From Desulfovibrio sp. (GTDB taxonomy: Bacteria > Desulfobacterota > Desulfovibrionia > Desulfovibrionales > Desulfovibrionaceae): a DNA stretch of 64,000 nucleotides. The position numbers and the translations under genes are program-made. Within the stretch, counting starts at the first letter, position 1; every line of letters begins with the position of its first letter. This document shows, piece by piece, positions 43,259 through 52,702 of this stretch. A model generated the notes under the pieces. That model had not been told where the DNA came from. It saw nothing but the letters and a program-made list of their open reading frames with translations, and did no database searches. The stretch lies in contig JAFTCE010000174.1 in NCBI GenBank assembly GCA_017454855.1, positions 1 to 64,000 of the forward strand, given 5' to 3'.

Positions 43259-45532
43259 ATGCTACAGGACATTTTCGCGCCGACGCGCGTCACGGCAACG
43301 GTGGGAGGCAGGGAAATCCTGCTGGAAACAGGACGCCTGGCCAATCAGGCCCAGGGCGCCGTTTGGATTCAGTGCGGGGGCACAGTGGTACTCGTCACGG
43401 TTTGTTCCCAGCCCTTGGATGCCGACAGGGGTTTTTTCCCACTCACCGTTGACTATGCCGAAAGGATGTATGCCTCTGGCCGCATTCCAGGCAATTTTTT
43501 CCGCCGCGAGATTGGACGTCCCTCGGATCACGAAACCCTCATTTCGCGGCTCATTGACCGGCCCATCCGCCCACTCTTCCCCAAGAAGGGACTGCGCGAG
43601 GAGGTGCAGGTGCTGGCCAATGTCATTTCGGCCGACCAGGAAAACCTGGCCGACGTGCTGGCCCTCAGCGGCGCCTCGGCGGCCATCACCCTCTCCCCGC
43701 TGCCCTTTGCCGGACCCGTGGCCGGCGGGCGCGTGGGCCGCGTGGACGGACAATTCGTGCTGAATCCCACGCTCGCCGAGATTGAGCGCAGCGACGTGAA
43801 CATCGTTTTCGCGGCCACGGCTGATGCTCTGACCATGGTCGAAGGCGAAGCCCGTTTCGTGCCCGAAGAGGTGATCATTGCTGCCCTAGAATGGGGGCGG
43901 GAGCAAATTCAGCCTCTTGTTCAGGCGCAAAACGAGCTGCGTCGGCTGGCGGGCAAGCCCAAGATGGACTTTACCCCGCCGGAAAACGATCCCGTGCTGG
44001 AAGAGCGCGTTCAGGAGCTGGCCAAGGCCCATGGTCTGGAGGCCGCCCTGCGCATTCCCGAAAAACTGAATCGCAAGGATGCGCGCAAGGAGGTCAAGGA
44101 CAAAGTTCTGGAGGTCTTGCAAGCGGATCCAGCTTGGGCGGAGAATGCGGAAGCCCTGGCCAGTGTGCCTGACATCCTGGCTGAGATGGAGAAAAGCCTG
44201 GTGCGTGCGCGCATTGTCAATGAAGGCACACGCATTGACGGTCGTGACACGCGCAGCGTCCGGCCCATCCAGATCATGACCGGCGTCCTGCCCAGGGCGC
44301 ATGGCTCAGCCATTTTCCGTCGTGGCGAAACCAAGGCCCTGGTGGCGACGACCCTCGGTTCGGCCAGCGACGAACAGCGCACCGACGGACTGAACGGCGA
44401 TGTGGTGCGACGCTTCATGCTGCACTACAATTTTCCGCCCTTCTGCGTGGGCGAAGTCAAGCCCGTGCGGGTATCGCGGCGCGAGATCGGCCACGGTGCC
44501 CTGGCCGAAAAATCCCTGCGGCCCGTGCTACCCCCTGAGGCTGATTTTCCCTATACCGTACGCGTGGTCTCTGAAACCGTAGAATCCAACGGCTCCTCGT
44601 CCATGGCCGCTGTCTGCGGCGGCTGCCTCTCGCTCATGGATGCCGGTGTGCCCATCAGTGCGCCCGTGGCCGGTGTGGCCATGGGCCTGATCAAGGAAGG
44701 CGAGCAGTACATCGTTCTCACCGACATTCTGGGGGATGAAGATGCCCTGGGTGACATGGATTTCAAGATCGCCGGCACAGCCGAAGGCGTCACCGGCATT
44801 CAGATGGACATCAAGATCAGCGGCCTAACCACGGAAATCATGCGTAGCGCCATGCAGCAGGCCCACGAGGGTCGCATGCACATCCTGGCCGAAATGGCCA
44901 AGGCCATCGCCGAACCGCGCAAGGAACTCTCGCCCTATGCGCCGCAGCATGCCGAACTCTTTGTGAATCCCGAGATCATCCGTCTGATCATCGGGCCAGG
45001 CGGCAAGAACATTAAGGCCATCACCACGGCCACAGGCGCCTCCATTGACATTGAGGATTCCGGACGCGTGTCCATCTTCGCCCCCACAGCCGAGGCCCTG
45101 GACAAGGCCAAAGAAATGGTCGCCTACTATGACCAGCGTCCAGAAATCGGTCGCAACTATCTGGCCAAGGTACGCAAGGTCATCGACATTGGCGCCATCG
45201 TGGAACTGCTGCCCAATGTGGAAGCCCTGGTGCATGTGTCTCAACTGGATCTGAACCGCGTGGGCCAGCCTGGGGACGTGGCCCGCTTGGGCGAAGACAT
45301 GCTGGTCAAGGTCATTGAGATCAACGGGGATCGCATCCGCGCCAGCCGCAAGGCCGTACTTCTAGAAGAACAGGGCCAGGCATGGAATCCCGAAGAGAGA
45401 CCAGCCCGACCTGCACGGCCCGAACGCGGTGACGACAGACCAGGACGCGGCGCCCGCCCCGAACGCGGCAACAAGGATCGCGGCGGCAAAAGTGCGGGGC
45501 GCGGGAAGCGCAACGACAAGGGTAAAAATTGA
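43259..45532 (+). CDS. pnp: Polyribonucleotide nucleotidyltransferase (PNPase)
   Basis: The 757-residue trimeric enzyme degrades RNA from the 3' end using phosphate. It has two RNase PH domains (RDTRSVRPI, LGDEDALGDMDFKIAGT), a linking helical domain, then KH (IIGPGGKNIKAIT, about 575-630) and S1 (about 640-710) domains, and an unusual C-terminal tail rich in Arg, Pro, Gly and Asp. The ATG at 43259 (MLQDIFAPTRV) follows AAAGGA; an in-frame extension upstream crosses the terminator and is not used. Confidence 0.97.
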   Translation: MLQDIFAPTRVTATVGGREILLETGRLANQAQGAVWIQCGGTVVLVTVCSQPLDADRGFFPLTVDYAERMYASGRIPGNFFRREIGRPSDHETLISRLIDRPIRPLFPKKGLREEVQVLANVISADQENLADVLALSGASAAITLSPLPFAGPVAGGRVGRVDGQFVLNPTLAEIERSDVNIVFAATADALTMVEGEARFVPEEVIIAALEWGREQIQPLVQAQNELRRLAGKPKMDFTPPENDPVLEERVQELAKAHGLEAALRIPEKLNRKDARKEVKDKVLEVLQADPAWAENAEALASVPDILAEMEKSLVRARIVNEGTRIDGRDTRSVRPIQIMTGVLPRAHGSAIFRRGETKALVATTLGSASDEQRTDGLNGDVVRRFMLHYNFPPFCVGEVKPVRVSRREIGHGALAEKSLRPVLPPEADFPYTVRVVSETVESNGSSSMAAVCGGCLSLMDAGVPISAPVAGVAMGLIKEGEQYIVLTDILGDEDALGDMDFKIAGTAEGVTGIQMDIKISGLTTEIMRSAMQQAHEGRMHILAEMAKAIAEPRKELSPYAPQHAELFVNPEIIRLIIGPGGKNIKAITTATGASIDIEDSGRVSIFAPTAEALDKAKEMVAYYDQRPEIGRNYLAKVRKVIDIGAIVELLPNVEALVHVSQLDLNRVGQPGDVARLGEDMLVKVIEINGDRIRASRKAVLLEEQGQAWNPEERPARPARPERGDDRPGRGARPERGNKDRGGKSAGRGKRNDKGKN

Positions 45533-45553
45533 CAGTCTCCCGAGGAAATGCAG

Positions 45554-46624
45554 ATGAGCAAGCGTGACAAAAGCAAGCACGATGCCAAGCGCGGAAGCGA
45601 ACCCACCCCCGAAGCCAAGACTCTGGTGGGGGAAAAAAGCCCTGAAGCCAGCACAGACGAAGGCCAGGACGGCCAGAAGGAAGTCTGGGTGCGCGTGGAC
45701 AGCCAGGGCAGGCCCTTACCCGACCAAGAAGCTACACTGGCAGAATTGCAGGCCAAACTGGCCACAGACAAACGTGTACACGGCGAAGCGCTTGGCGATG
45801 CCTGGGCCGTACTCCTGGGCCAGCCCCCCTCGGCCAACATCATGGGCCAGGTGGCAGCCACGGTTTTGCACGCCGGCGGCACGCGTCCGGCCTGGCAGTG
45901 GAAGCACGGGGGCAAGGACTATGTCCTCATGGCCTGGCCCCAAGACCAGCCCGTGCGGGCAAGCCTGCTCATGGCCGGACCCGAGGGCGGCAAACTGACA
46001 CCCGTGACCTCGGCCCCCCTCCTGGAGGGGCTGCCCAACGACCTGACCGTGGCGGAGGTGCATGTCTGGGCCAATGCCGCCGACGCCGACGTGGCCGTCA
46101 GTATGATTGAAGGCAAGAAACCCATGTGGTTTCATGATCCCCTCTACGTCCGCGACAAGGACGACCTCACCGTCGGCATCACGCACACCTTCTTGCTGGC
46201 CGGCCTGGCCCTGGCCCTGCGCAAGGCTCTGCTCGACGAGGTGACCATCACCCAAGGCCCAGCCTACGAGTCCCATGCCCAAGCCTGGCTGGCCGCCAAT
46301 GAAGGCAAGAGCCGTCTGGACGTGCCCCCGCTGAAGGTGGATGTCCACAACAAGCATTTGGTCATGCCCGGACGGCATTTTGGCGAATACCAGATGCGCG
46401 CCACTGTGGAAAGCCTGCAAGAGTGCCAGTTGGAAAAGATGCCCGTGACCATTCTCTACCTCAGCTTCCCCTTCCAAAACCGTCCGGCCATGCGCTTGCC
46501 TGTGTATGCCTCCAAGATGGTTTTGGGCGACTACAGCCCCAAGGAAGGCGACGAGGTAGACGCCTATGTCTGGCTCCAAGGCCGCGTCATTGACATGGAC
46601 GCGGCCGAGCCGGAAGCGCATTGA
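45554..46624 (+). CDS. Conserved hypothetical cytoplasmic protein
   Basis: The 356-residue protein is not recognised. The first 60 residues are charged and disordered (Lys/Glu/Asp-rich), and the rest reads as a mixed alpha/beta soluble protein with an aromatic C-terminal half (KPMWFHDPLYVRDKDDL, VHNKHLVMPGRHFGEYQM, ILYLSFPF) and an ending rich in acidic residues. No signal peptide or membrane segment is evident. The start at 45554 (MSKRDKSKHDAK) is chosen over 45548 because of spacing from GAGG. It is 22 bases after pnp and before a bidirectional terminator, so it probably belongs to the pnp unit. Confidence 0.8.
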   Translation: MSKRDKSKHDAKRGSEPTPEAKTLVGEKSPEASTDEGQDGQKEVWVRVDSQGRPLPDQEATLAELQAKLATDKRVHGEALGDAWAVLLGQPPSANIMGQVAATVLHAGGTRPAWQWKHGGKDYVLMAWPQDQPVRASLLMAGPEGGKLTPVTSAPLLEGLPNDLTVAEVHVWANAADADVAVSMIEGKKPMWFHDPLYVRDKDDLTVGITHTFLLAGLALALRKALLDEVTITQGPAYESHAQAWLAANEGKSRLDVPPLKVDVHNKHLVMPGRHFGEYQMRATVESLQECQLEKMPVTILYLSFPFQNRPAMRLPVYASKMVLGDYSPKEGDEVDAYVWLQGRVIDMDAAEPEAH

Positions 46625-46660
46625 AGCATGCTGGCGAAAGCCAAGGCCCCCCAGGAAAAG

Positions 46661-46690
46661 AAAAAGCCCCCTTACGGGGGCGAAAAAAAA
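46661..46690. terminator. Bidirectional terminator between the pnp unit and adk
   Basis: GCCCCC at 46666-46671 pairs with GGGGGC at 46676-46681 around TTAC, with GAAAAA before and GAAAAAAAA after. It suits ends of transcripts from both strands; adk reads towards it on the minus strand. Confidence 0.85.
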
Positions 46691-46706
46691 TTGGCGCGAC
46701 AGATGT

Positions 46707-47378
46707 TTAGGCAAGCTGCGAAAGCAGGGTTTCCTTGATGGAGTCGATGCTCCCTTCGCCGTTCAGTTCGATATATTTTGTCTTGCCCTCGGCAGCCAGT
46801 TTCTTGAAATAATAGGCGGCAGCCAAGGTGCCGTCGGTGGTATTATAGTAGATGTCGTGACGCTTGTTGATGGCGGCTTCGTCCTGGTCGTCGGAGCGGC
46901 AGGAAAGATCGCCGCCGCAGACACGGCATTTATCGCCATTGGGCTTGATGGCGTCAATATAGATGTTGTTGGGGTGGTTGTTGTTGGTCTTGCACAGACG
47001 GCGTCCCATGATGCGGTTCTTGGCCGTTTCACGGGGCAGGAGAATCTCAACCACATAGTCGAGCTGCATGTGGGCCTGCTGGAGAGCGTCCCAGAGTTTC
47101 TCGGCCTGAACCATGTTGCGTGGGAAGCCGTCCAGGAGCCAGCCGTTTTGGCCCTTGGTTTTCAGCGTGTCCAGCACCATAGGAATGGTGATCTCGTCGG
47201 GAACCAGGTCGCCGCGGTCGATATAGGCTTTGGCTTTTTTCCCCAGCTCAGTGCCACCGCCGATATGCTCGCGGAAGATGGCGCCGGACTCAATATGGGC
47301 GAGATTGTATTTTTGTTTGATCAAGTCGCCCTGAGTGCCTTTGCCGCTGCCGTTGGGGCCAAAGATAAGAATATTCAT
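46707..47378 (-). CDS. adk: Adenylate kinase with metal-binding LID
   Basis: The 223-residue enzyme interconverts ATP + AMP and 2 ADP. It has the P-loop GPNGSGKGTQ, the AMP-binding region and LLDGFPRN. In the LID region Cys129, His135, Cys151 and Cys154 form C-x5-H-x15-C-x2-C, the same spacing and numbering as the zinc/cobalt/iron-binding motif known from Desulfovibrio gigas adenylate kinase. This differs from the four-cysteine zinc site of Gram-positive enzymes. The start at 47378 (MNILIFG) follows AGGAG. Confidence 0.96.
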   Translation of the reverse strand: MNILIFGPNGSGKGTQGDLIKQKYNLAHIESGAIFREHIGGGTELGKKAKAYIDRGDLVPDEITIPMVLDTLKTKGQNGWLLDGFPRNMVQAEKLWDALQQAHMQLDYVVEILLPRETAKNRIMGRRLCKTNNNHPNNIYIDAIKPNGDKCRVCGGDLSCRSDDQDEAAINKRHDIYYNTTDGTLAAAYYFKKLAAEGKTKYIELNGEGSIDSIKETLLSQLA

Positions 47379-47541
47379 GACGCCTCTCCTTATGAGTGAA
47401 CCGTAGGGGTTTGTACAAAAAATCACCTTATATTACTCTGCCTGTGGCCTGCTTGTCAACGCAGGTGCGCGGAAAGCGCGCATTTTCCGCTTCGTATTCA
47501 CACGTGGACGCGAAATCTTTGCCCGCATGTGTTCCCCAAGG

Positions 47542-50500
47542 TCAGACCTCAAAAAGCATTTCCAAGTCTTCGCGTGTCAGGGATTTCAAAGAATCCTGGC
47601 CTGGAATGATGGCCTCAGCCACACTGCGCTTGGCCTCTTGCAGCTTGAGGATTTTTTCTTCCACGGTATTTTGGCAAATTAATTTATAGGAAAAGACTTG
47701 TCTGGTCTGACCGATGCGGTGTGTGCGGTCCGTGGCCTGGTTTTCCACGGCTGGGTTCCACCACGGGTCATAGTGGATGACATAGTCGGCTGAGGTCAGG
47801 TTGAGTCCCGTGCCGCCGGCCTTGAGCGAAATGAGGAAGATGGGGATGTCCGGGCTTTGATTGAAGCGATCCACCTGTTCAAAGCGATCCTTGCTTGCGC
47901 CATCGAGGTAGCAGAAGGGGATTTGTGAAAAATTGAGCCACTGGCGGATGATGTGCAGCATTTGCACAAATTGCGAGAAGACCAGAACCTTGTGCCCGCC
48001 CTCCACGATTTCCGTGATCATATCTTTGAAGGCGTCGAACTTGCCCGACGGCAGGTTTGTGGAAAAGCCCGGCATATCCAGCTTGAGCAGACGCGGGTGG
48101 CAGCAGATCTGCCGCAGCTTGAGCAGGGCGTCAAGGATAGACATCTGGCTCTTGGCCAAGCCCTTCTCGTCCACGTCAGCGAGAACCTGTGCGCGTAATT
48201 TGCGGGCCAGGGCGGCGTATAGCTCGGCCTGGGCATCTTCCAGGGCGCAGCAGGTGACGCTTTCCACCTTGGGCGGCAAGTCCTTGGCGACTTCGGCCTT
48301 GGTGCGCCGCAAAATAAAAGGCCGGACTCTGGTACGCAGGTATTCCAGGGTTTCCACGTCGCCGTCCTTGATGGGTTTGACGACGCCGCGCTGGAAGGCG
48401 TGCTGCGATCCCAAAAAGCCGGGCATGAGAAATTCGAACAGCGACCAAAGTTCAAAGAGGTTGTTCTCAATGGGCGTGCCGGAGAGACAAAGGCGCATGC
48501 GGGCATTGATGCGACGCACGGAGCGTGCGGTTATGGTATTGGGGTTCTTGATGTTTTGCGCTTCGTCCAGGATGACGCTGTTGAAGTCGAATTTTTCCAG
48601 CTCCTCCAGGTCACGGCGTAGCAGGGCATAGGTGGTGATGATGAGATGCGCATCCGCAATATGCTTAAACATGCCCTCGCGCCGTGTGCCATAGATGATC
48701 AGGCGTCTAAGGCCGGGGACAAATTTTTCCGATTCACGTTCCCAGTTGGGCAGGACGGACGTGGGCACCACAATGAGGTTGGGTCCCGTAAAGTGCTTTT
48801 CCGTCATATACTGGATAAAGGCCAGGGTTTGGATGGTTTTGCCCAGGCCCATTTCGTCGGCGAGGATGCCGCCAAAGCCGTATTCGGAGAGGAAATTGAG
48901 ATAAGCAATGCCCTGGAGCTGGTAGCTGCGCAACTCAGCAGTGAGGCCCTTGGGGGCAGTGATGGCGCGAACCTCGCGGAAGGTATGAATTTTTTCGCGC
49001 AACTTGTCCCAGAAGGAGTCTGTTTTGGCGTCCGGGAGGTCTTCCAGCAGGTTGTCCAGAACCGGCGCTTCGAATTGCTGAAATTTCTGTTGCGGGGGTT
49101 TGCTGGGATCCAATCCCAGGGCTGAGAGCTTGTGCGAGATTTTTTCCAGCCAGGCTTCGGGCAGACTGGTGTAGGAGCCATCCTTAAGCTGCACATAGCG
49201 CTTGCCGCGGGCCCAAGCCTTCCAGATTTTTTCCAGGGGCAGGCTCTGGCCCTCATAGTCAACGCTGATGTCCAGCGTGAACCATTTTTCTTTTTCGTTG
49301 CTCGTCACCGTGGCCATGATGGAAGACGCTGTCGTGCGCACCTTGTACCGCGACAGGGCCTTTTCGCCATAGACTCGGTATTTCTCCACAAGGCGTGGGT
49401 AGGCGTCCAGGAGGAAGGCAATGGCCTCCTCGGGTTCCAGGAACCAGAGCTTGCTGGAGCGCGCCTGGAAGCCGAGAGCGGTGAGTTCGGCCATGAGTTC
49501 CACTTCTTCTTCCTGATGGCGGCGTACGAGAAAGGTCTGGCCCTCAAATGCATAGCTGCCAGTCTGAAAATCGGGATTGGGACCTTTGATCGTGAATTCG
49601 CCGTGGCGTGTCTCGTAAATATTGTCAATTTCCAAGGTCAAAAGGCTGCCTTCTTCATCCAGGAAGAGCTTGGGATTGTAGATAGCGGGTTGAAAGACCG
49701 GCTCCATGACGCTGAGGAATTTTTCCGGTTCGTACAGCTCGGAGGATGGCAGCCGCGTCCAGACGCGGTCGAGAAATTCGGAAATGTCCTCGTTGGGCAC
49801 GACAGGGCGTTTGTAAATGAGATTGCGCACCAAGGCCGGAGAGAGTCCTGTCTGGACAGGATAAAAATTGTGCTGATAACAAACCCAGAGCGGCATTTGT
49901 CCGTGAAAGGTCACGGGGCTGTCCTCGGCGTCCTGCGGGCCTTCATCCGTGTTCGTGGCGGCGGTGATGGGCAGTGGCAAGCGTCCCTCGCGCTGGAGCA
50001 AGACTTCAAAGTGAAAGCCCGTATCGTCGATAATGGGCTTGAGCTTGAGGGAAAAGGGCGTACTCTCAATGCTGCACGGCTTGTCGGTATCCTTCCAAAG
50101 CAAATAATATTCCCGGCGCACGGCCCAGAAAAACCAGGAGATCAGACCCTCTGGGATTTCAATGCGGTGGCCGTAATAGTCTAGATGCTGCCCAATCTGC
50201 CTGGCAACATGGGGCAACTGCGGAGAAAATTCACACCAGTCCGGATTTTCCATGAGCTGGGCCAGGGTTATGTTGGTGTGGACGCTGGACAGGCCGGATT
50301 TGTTCTGGCGTCCACGGAAAAAGGAAACCAGAAGACGTCCAGGCTCCGGTTCAAAGCGGAAGATGAGGTAGTGATGCCCTGGCTCCGGTTCCATGTCTGT
50401 GGAGAAAAAATTGCGAAAACTCTCTTTCCAGTCTATGCTGGGCGGCGGCGTTTCCTCCGGGTCTCCCTGCCCCTTGCGCAGTTCTTCGCCCAGGCGCATA

Positions 50501-50790
50501 GTCAAGGCCGCAATATGGCGACAAATGCCCGAAAAGGCATCTGAGCAGTTGCATTGGTGGCGTGTGCTGCGATCCGCAAGGGTAATCGTGAGGCTGGGCG
50601 TGTATACCTGCAAATCTTCGCCCTGGATGACTCCTTGCACTTCCCAGGTGTCGCCTTCCTGGATATTGATTTTTTGCACACCACCTTCGGCAAGAATATG
50701 GTGCGCGGCATCCTGAATGTATTCAGGAACGCTGTCATGCAAAAACGTTTGGCACACATTGCGAACGAGATTTTGTTCTGACTGGCTCAT
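47542..50790 (-). CDS. SNF2-family helicase with N-terminal SWIM zinc finger
   Basis: The 1082-residue protein has a SWIM zinc finger (HQCNCSDAFSGICRHIAAL, about 75-95), a long middle region, then the SNF2 ATPase: DEMGLGKT (near residue 643), DEAQNIKN (near 741), and the helicase C-terminal part with SLKAGGTGLNLTSADYV and QATDRTHRIGQ. Bacterial SNF2 proteins of the RapA/HepA type remodel protein-nucleic-acid complexes; the exact target is unknown. The start at 50790 (MSQSEQN) follows GAGGAATGC. It is divergent from a peptide-binding protein gene. Confidence 0.95.
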   Translation of the reverse strand: MSQSEQNLVRNVCQTFLHDSVPEYIQDAAHHILAEGGVQKINIQEGDTWEVQGVIQGEDLQVYTPSLTITLADRSTRHQCNCSDAFSGICRHIAALTMRLGEELRKGQGDPEETPPPSIDWKESFRNFFSTDMEPEPGHHYLIFRFEPEPGRLLVSFFRGRQNKSGLSSVHTNITLAQLMENPDWCEFSPQLPHVARQIGQHLDYYGHRIEIPEGLISWFFWAVRREYYLLWKDTDKPCSIESTPFSLKLKPIIDDTGFHFEVLLQREGRLPLPITAATNTDEGPQDAEDSPVTFHGQMPLWVCYQHNFYPVQTGLSPALVRNLIYKRPVVPNEDISEFLDRVWTRLPSSELYEPEKFLSVMEPVFQPAIYNPKLFLDEEGSLLTLEIDNIYETRHGEFTIKGPNPDFQTGSYAFEGQTFLVRRHQEEEVELMAELTALGFQARSSKLWFLEPEEAIAFLLDAYPRLVEKYRVYGEKALSRYKVRTTASSIMATVTSNEKEKWFTLDISVDYEGQSLPLEKIWKAWARGKRYVQLKDGSYTSLPEAWLEKISHKLSALGLDPSKPPQQKFQQFEAPVLDNLLEDLPDAKTDSFWDKLREKIHTFREVRAITAPKGLTAELRSYQLQGIAYLNFLSEYGFGGILADEMGLGKTIQTLAFIQYMTEKHFTGPNLIVVPTSVLPNWERESEKFVPGLRRLIIYGTRREGMFKHIADAHLIITTYALLRRDLEELEKFDFNSVILDEAQNIKNPNTITARSVRRINARMRLCLSGTPIENNLFELWSLFEFLMPGFLGSQHAFQRGVVKPIKDGDVETLEYLRTRVRPFILRRTKAEVAKDLPPKVESVTCCALEDAQAELYAALARKLRAQVLADVDEKGLAKSQMSILDALLKLRQICCHPRLLKLDMPGFSTNLPSGKFDAFKDMITEIVEGGHKVLVFSQFVQMLHIIRQWLNFSQIPFCYLDGASKDRFEQVDRFNQSPDIPIFLISLKAGGTGLNLTSADYVIHYDPWWNPAVENQATDRTHRIGQTRQVFSYKLICQNTVEEKILKLQEAKRSVAEAIIPGQDSLKSLTREDLEMLFEV

Positions 50791-50800
50791 GCATTCCTCA

Positions 50801-50857
50801 GAATTCTGTGAGATAATGGAGAAAGAGCGGTTCCGAAACGGAATTCTGCGAGACAAT
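50801..50857. promoter_or_regulatory. Direct repeats and a palindrome in the helicase/binding-protein gap
   Basis: GAATTCTGTGAGATAAT at 50801-50817 and GAATTCTGCGAGACAAT at 50841-50857 are identical at 15 of 17 positions and are 40 bases apart, about four helical turns. Between them TTCCG-AAA-CGGAA (50831-50843) is a perfect palindrome. This looks like an operator for an unidentified regulator of one or both divergent genes; no -35/-10 is certain. Confidence 0.45.
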
Positions 50858-50894
50858 CCTGGATACTTAGCACGAGAGGGGGGGCAAAAGCAAT

Positions 50895-52556
50895 ATGAAG
50901 CAGCCTTTTTTACAAAATAAATTTGCCCTGACCGCAGAGACCAAGGCCAGGCCCTGGATGGCCTGGCTGCTGTGCCTTGCGCTTGCTCTCTGGCCGCACA
51001 AGGGCGCGGCCCAGGCCGTCCCCCAGGTTGCCAAGGATGGCGGCTGCATTTCCCTGGGTATGCTCGGCGAGGCTTCCAATCTCATCCCCTACCTCTCTTC
51101 CGACGCCGCTTCCCACGAGGTGGCCGGACTTATCTATGTCGCCCTTTTGCGCTACGACAAGGATTTGCAAACCCAAGCCTGGGCAGCCGAGTCCTGGAGC
51201 ATGGAGGATGAGGGCAAAATTCTGCGCTTTCGGCTGCGCAAGGGGATACACTGGGAAGACGGGCAGGAACTGACGGCGGAAGATGTGGCCTTTACCTGCA
51301 AGTTGGTGGCCGATCCCGCCACAGGCAGTCCCTATGCCGAAGATTTCCAGCGCATCCAGGAAGTGCGCATCCTGGATCGCTATACCATTGAAATCCGCTA
51401 CGAGAGCTATTTTGCCCGCGCTCTTTCCACCTGGATGAGTCCCATCCTGCCCAAGCACATCTTGGAGGGCCAGGACATCCGCCATACGGATTTCGCGCGC
51501 AAGCCCGTGGGCGCAGGGCCGTACAGGCTGGCCTCGTGGGAAGCGGGCAGCCGTATCGTCCTCCAGGCTTCGCCCACATATTTTGCAGGCAAGCCGCATA
51601 TTGACACGGTTATCTTTCGCATCATCCCTGACAATGCCACCATGTTCATGGAAACGCGCGCCGGACGTCTGGATTTCATGGATCTCACGCCCTTGCAATA
51701 CCAGCGCCAGACAACAGGATCAGAATGGTCACGTTGTTGCGCCAAGTACCGCTACCTGGCCTCGGTCTACGTCTATTTGGGCTTCAACCTTGAGCATCCC
51801 TTTTTCCAGGACGTGCGTATCCGCCAGGCCATTTCCCTGGCCATCAATAGGGAGGAGATTATCCGTGGCGTCCTGCTCGGGGAAGGCGTGCCTTCCTTTG
51901 GCCCATTCAAACCCGGCATGTGGGCCTACCATCCTGGACTGCAACCTCTGGCCCAGGATACTGTTCGGGCCAGGGAACTGCTGGCCCAAGCCGGTTTTGC
52001 CGACAGCGACGGCGACGGTATCCTCGACCGCCAGGGCCGTCCCCTGGCTTTTACCATCCTGACCAATCAGGGCAATGAACAGCGCATTTTGACGGCAACG
52101 GTCATGCAGTCCCAGCTTCGGGCCGTGGGCATTGACGTGCGCATCCGCACGGTGGAATGGGTGGCCTTTATCCGGGAATTCGTGAACAAAGGGCGCTTTG
52201 ACGCCGTCTTGCTGGGCTGGACCATCCCCCAGGATCCCGATCTCTATGCGGTTTGGCATTCCTCCCAAACTTTTGAAGGCGGCCTCAACTTCACCCATTA
52301 CCGCAATAGTGAGGTCGATGACCTACTTATCAAAGCGCAATCCACGCCGGACAGGGAAAAACGTCGGGCCTGTTACCTGCGAATTCAGGAAATACTGGCC
52401 GCAGAACAGCCCTACTGCTTTCTCTTCGTGCCCTATGCCCTGCCCGTGGTGCAAAGGCGCATCCAGGGCATTGCACCGGCGCTCGCGGGCATAATGTATA
52501 ATTTTGAAGACTGGTGGATCGCCCAAGAGCATGCAGCACCGCAGGCCGCTCCATAA
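50895..52556 (+). CDS. Periplasmic peptide/nickel-type solute-binding protein (family 5)
   Basis: The 553-residue protein has a signal peptide (hydrophobic MAWLLCLALALW, cleavage near GAAQA) and the SBP_bac_5 domain, with FRLRKGIHWEDGQELTAEDVAFT, VGAGPYRLASWEAGSRI, the RQAISLAINREEIIRG segment and a C-terminal lobe. It would bind oligopeptides or a similar ligand for an ABC importer. The permease and ATPase are not adjacent, and a single such gene may serve as a sensor or shared receptor. The start ATG is kept because it yields a full signal peptide, although the ribosome binding site is weak. Confidence 0.93.
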   Translation: MKQPFLQNKFALTAETKARPWMAWLLCLALALWPHKGAAQAVPQVAKDGGCISLGMLGEASNLIPYLSSDAASHEVAGLIYVALLRYDKDLQTQAWAAESWSMEDEGKILRFRLRKGIHWEDGQELTAEDVAFTCKLVADPATGSPYAEDFQRIQEVRILDRYTIEIRYESYFARALSTWMSPILPKHILEGQDIRHTDFARKPVGAGPYRLASWEAGSRIVLQASPTYFAGKPHIDTVIFRIIPDNATMFMETRAGRLDFMDLTPLQYQRQTTGSEWSRCCAKYRYLASVYVYLGFNLEHPFFQDVRIRQAISLAINREEIIRGVLLGEGVPSFGPFKPGMWAYHPGLQPLAQDTVRARELLAQAGFADSDGDGILDRQGRPLAFTILTNQGNEQRILTATVMQSQLRAVGIDVRIRTVEWVAFIREFVNKGRFDAVLLGWTIPQDPDLYAVWHSSQTFEGGLNFTHYRNSEVDDLLIKAQSTPDREKRRACYLRIQEILAAEQPYCFLFVPYALPVVQRRIQGIAPALAGIMYNFEDWWIAQEHAAPQAAP

Positions 52557-52674
52557 TCGTGACTTGTGCGGATTGCCACAAAGAGATCGACACTATGATC
52601 GAAACTCCCTGCCTGCATTGTACGGATCAGTATATTGGGCAAGGCAAGAGAGTTGGGAAGGATGAAGCGACTAT

Positions 52675-52702
52675 AAAGCTCCGCCCTTCAGGGCGGGGTT
52701 GT
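52675..52702. terminator. Terminator between the binding protein and cbiR
   Basis: CCGCCC at 52681-52686 pairs with GGGCGG at 52691-52696 around TTCA, with AAAGCT before and GGTTGTTT after. It ends just before the cbiR stop on the other strand and would stop both convergent transcripts. Confidence 0.75.
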
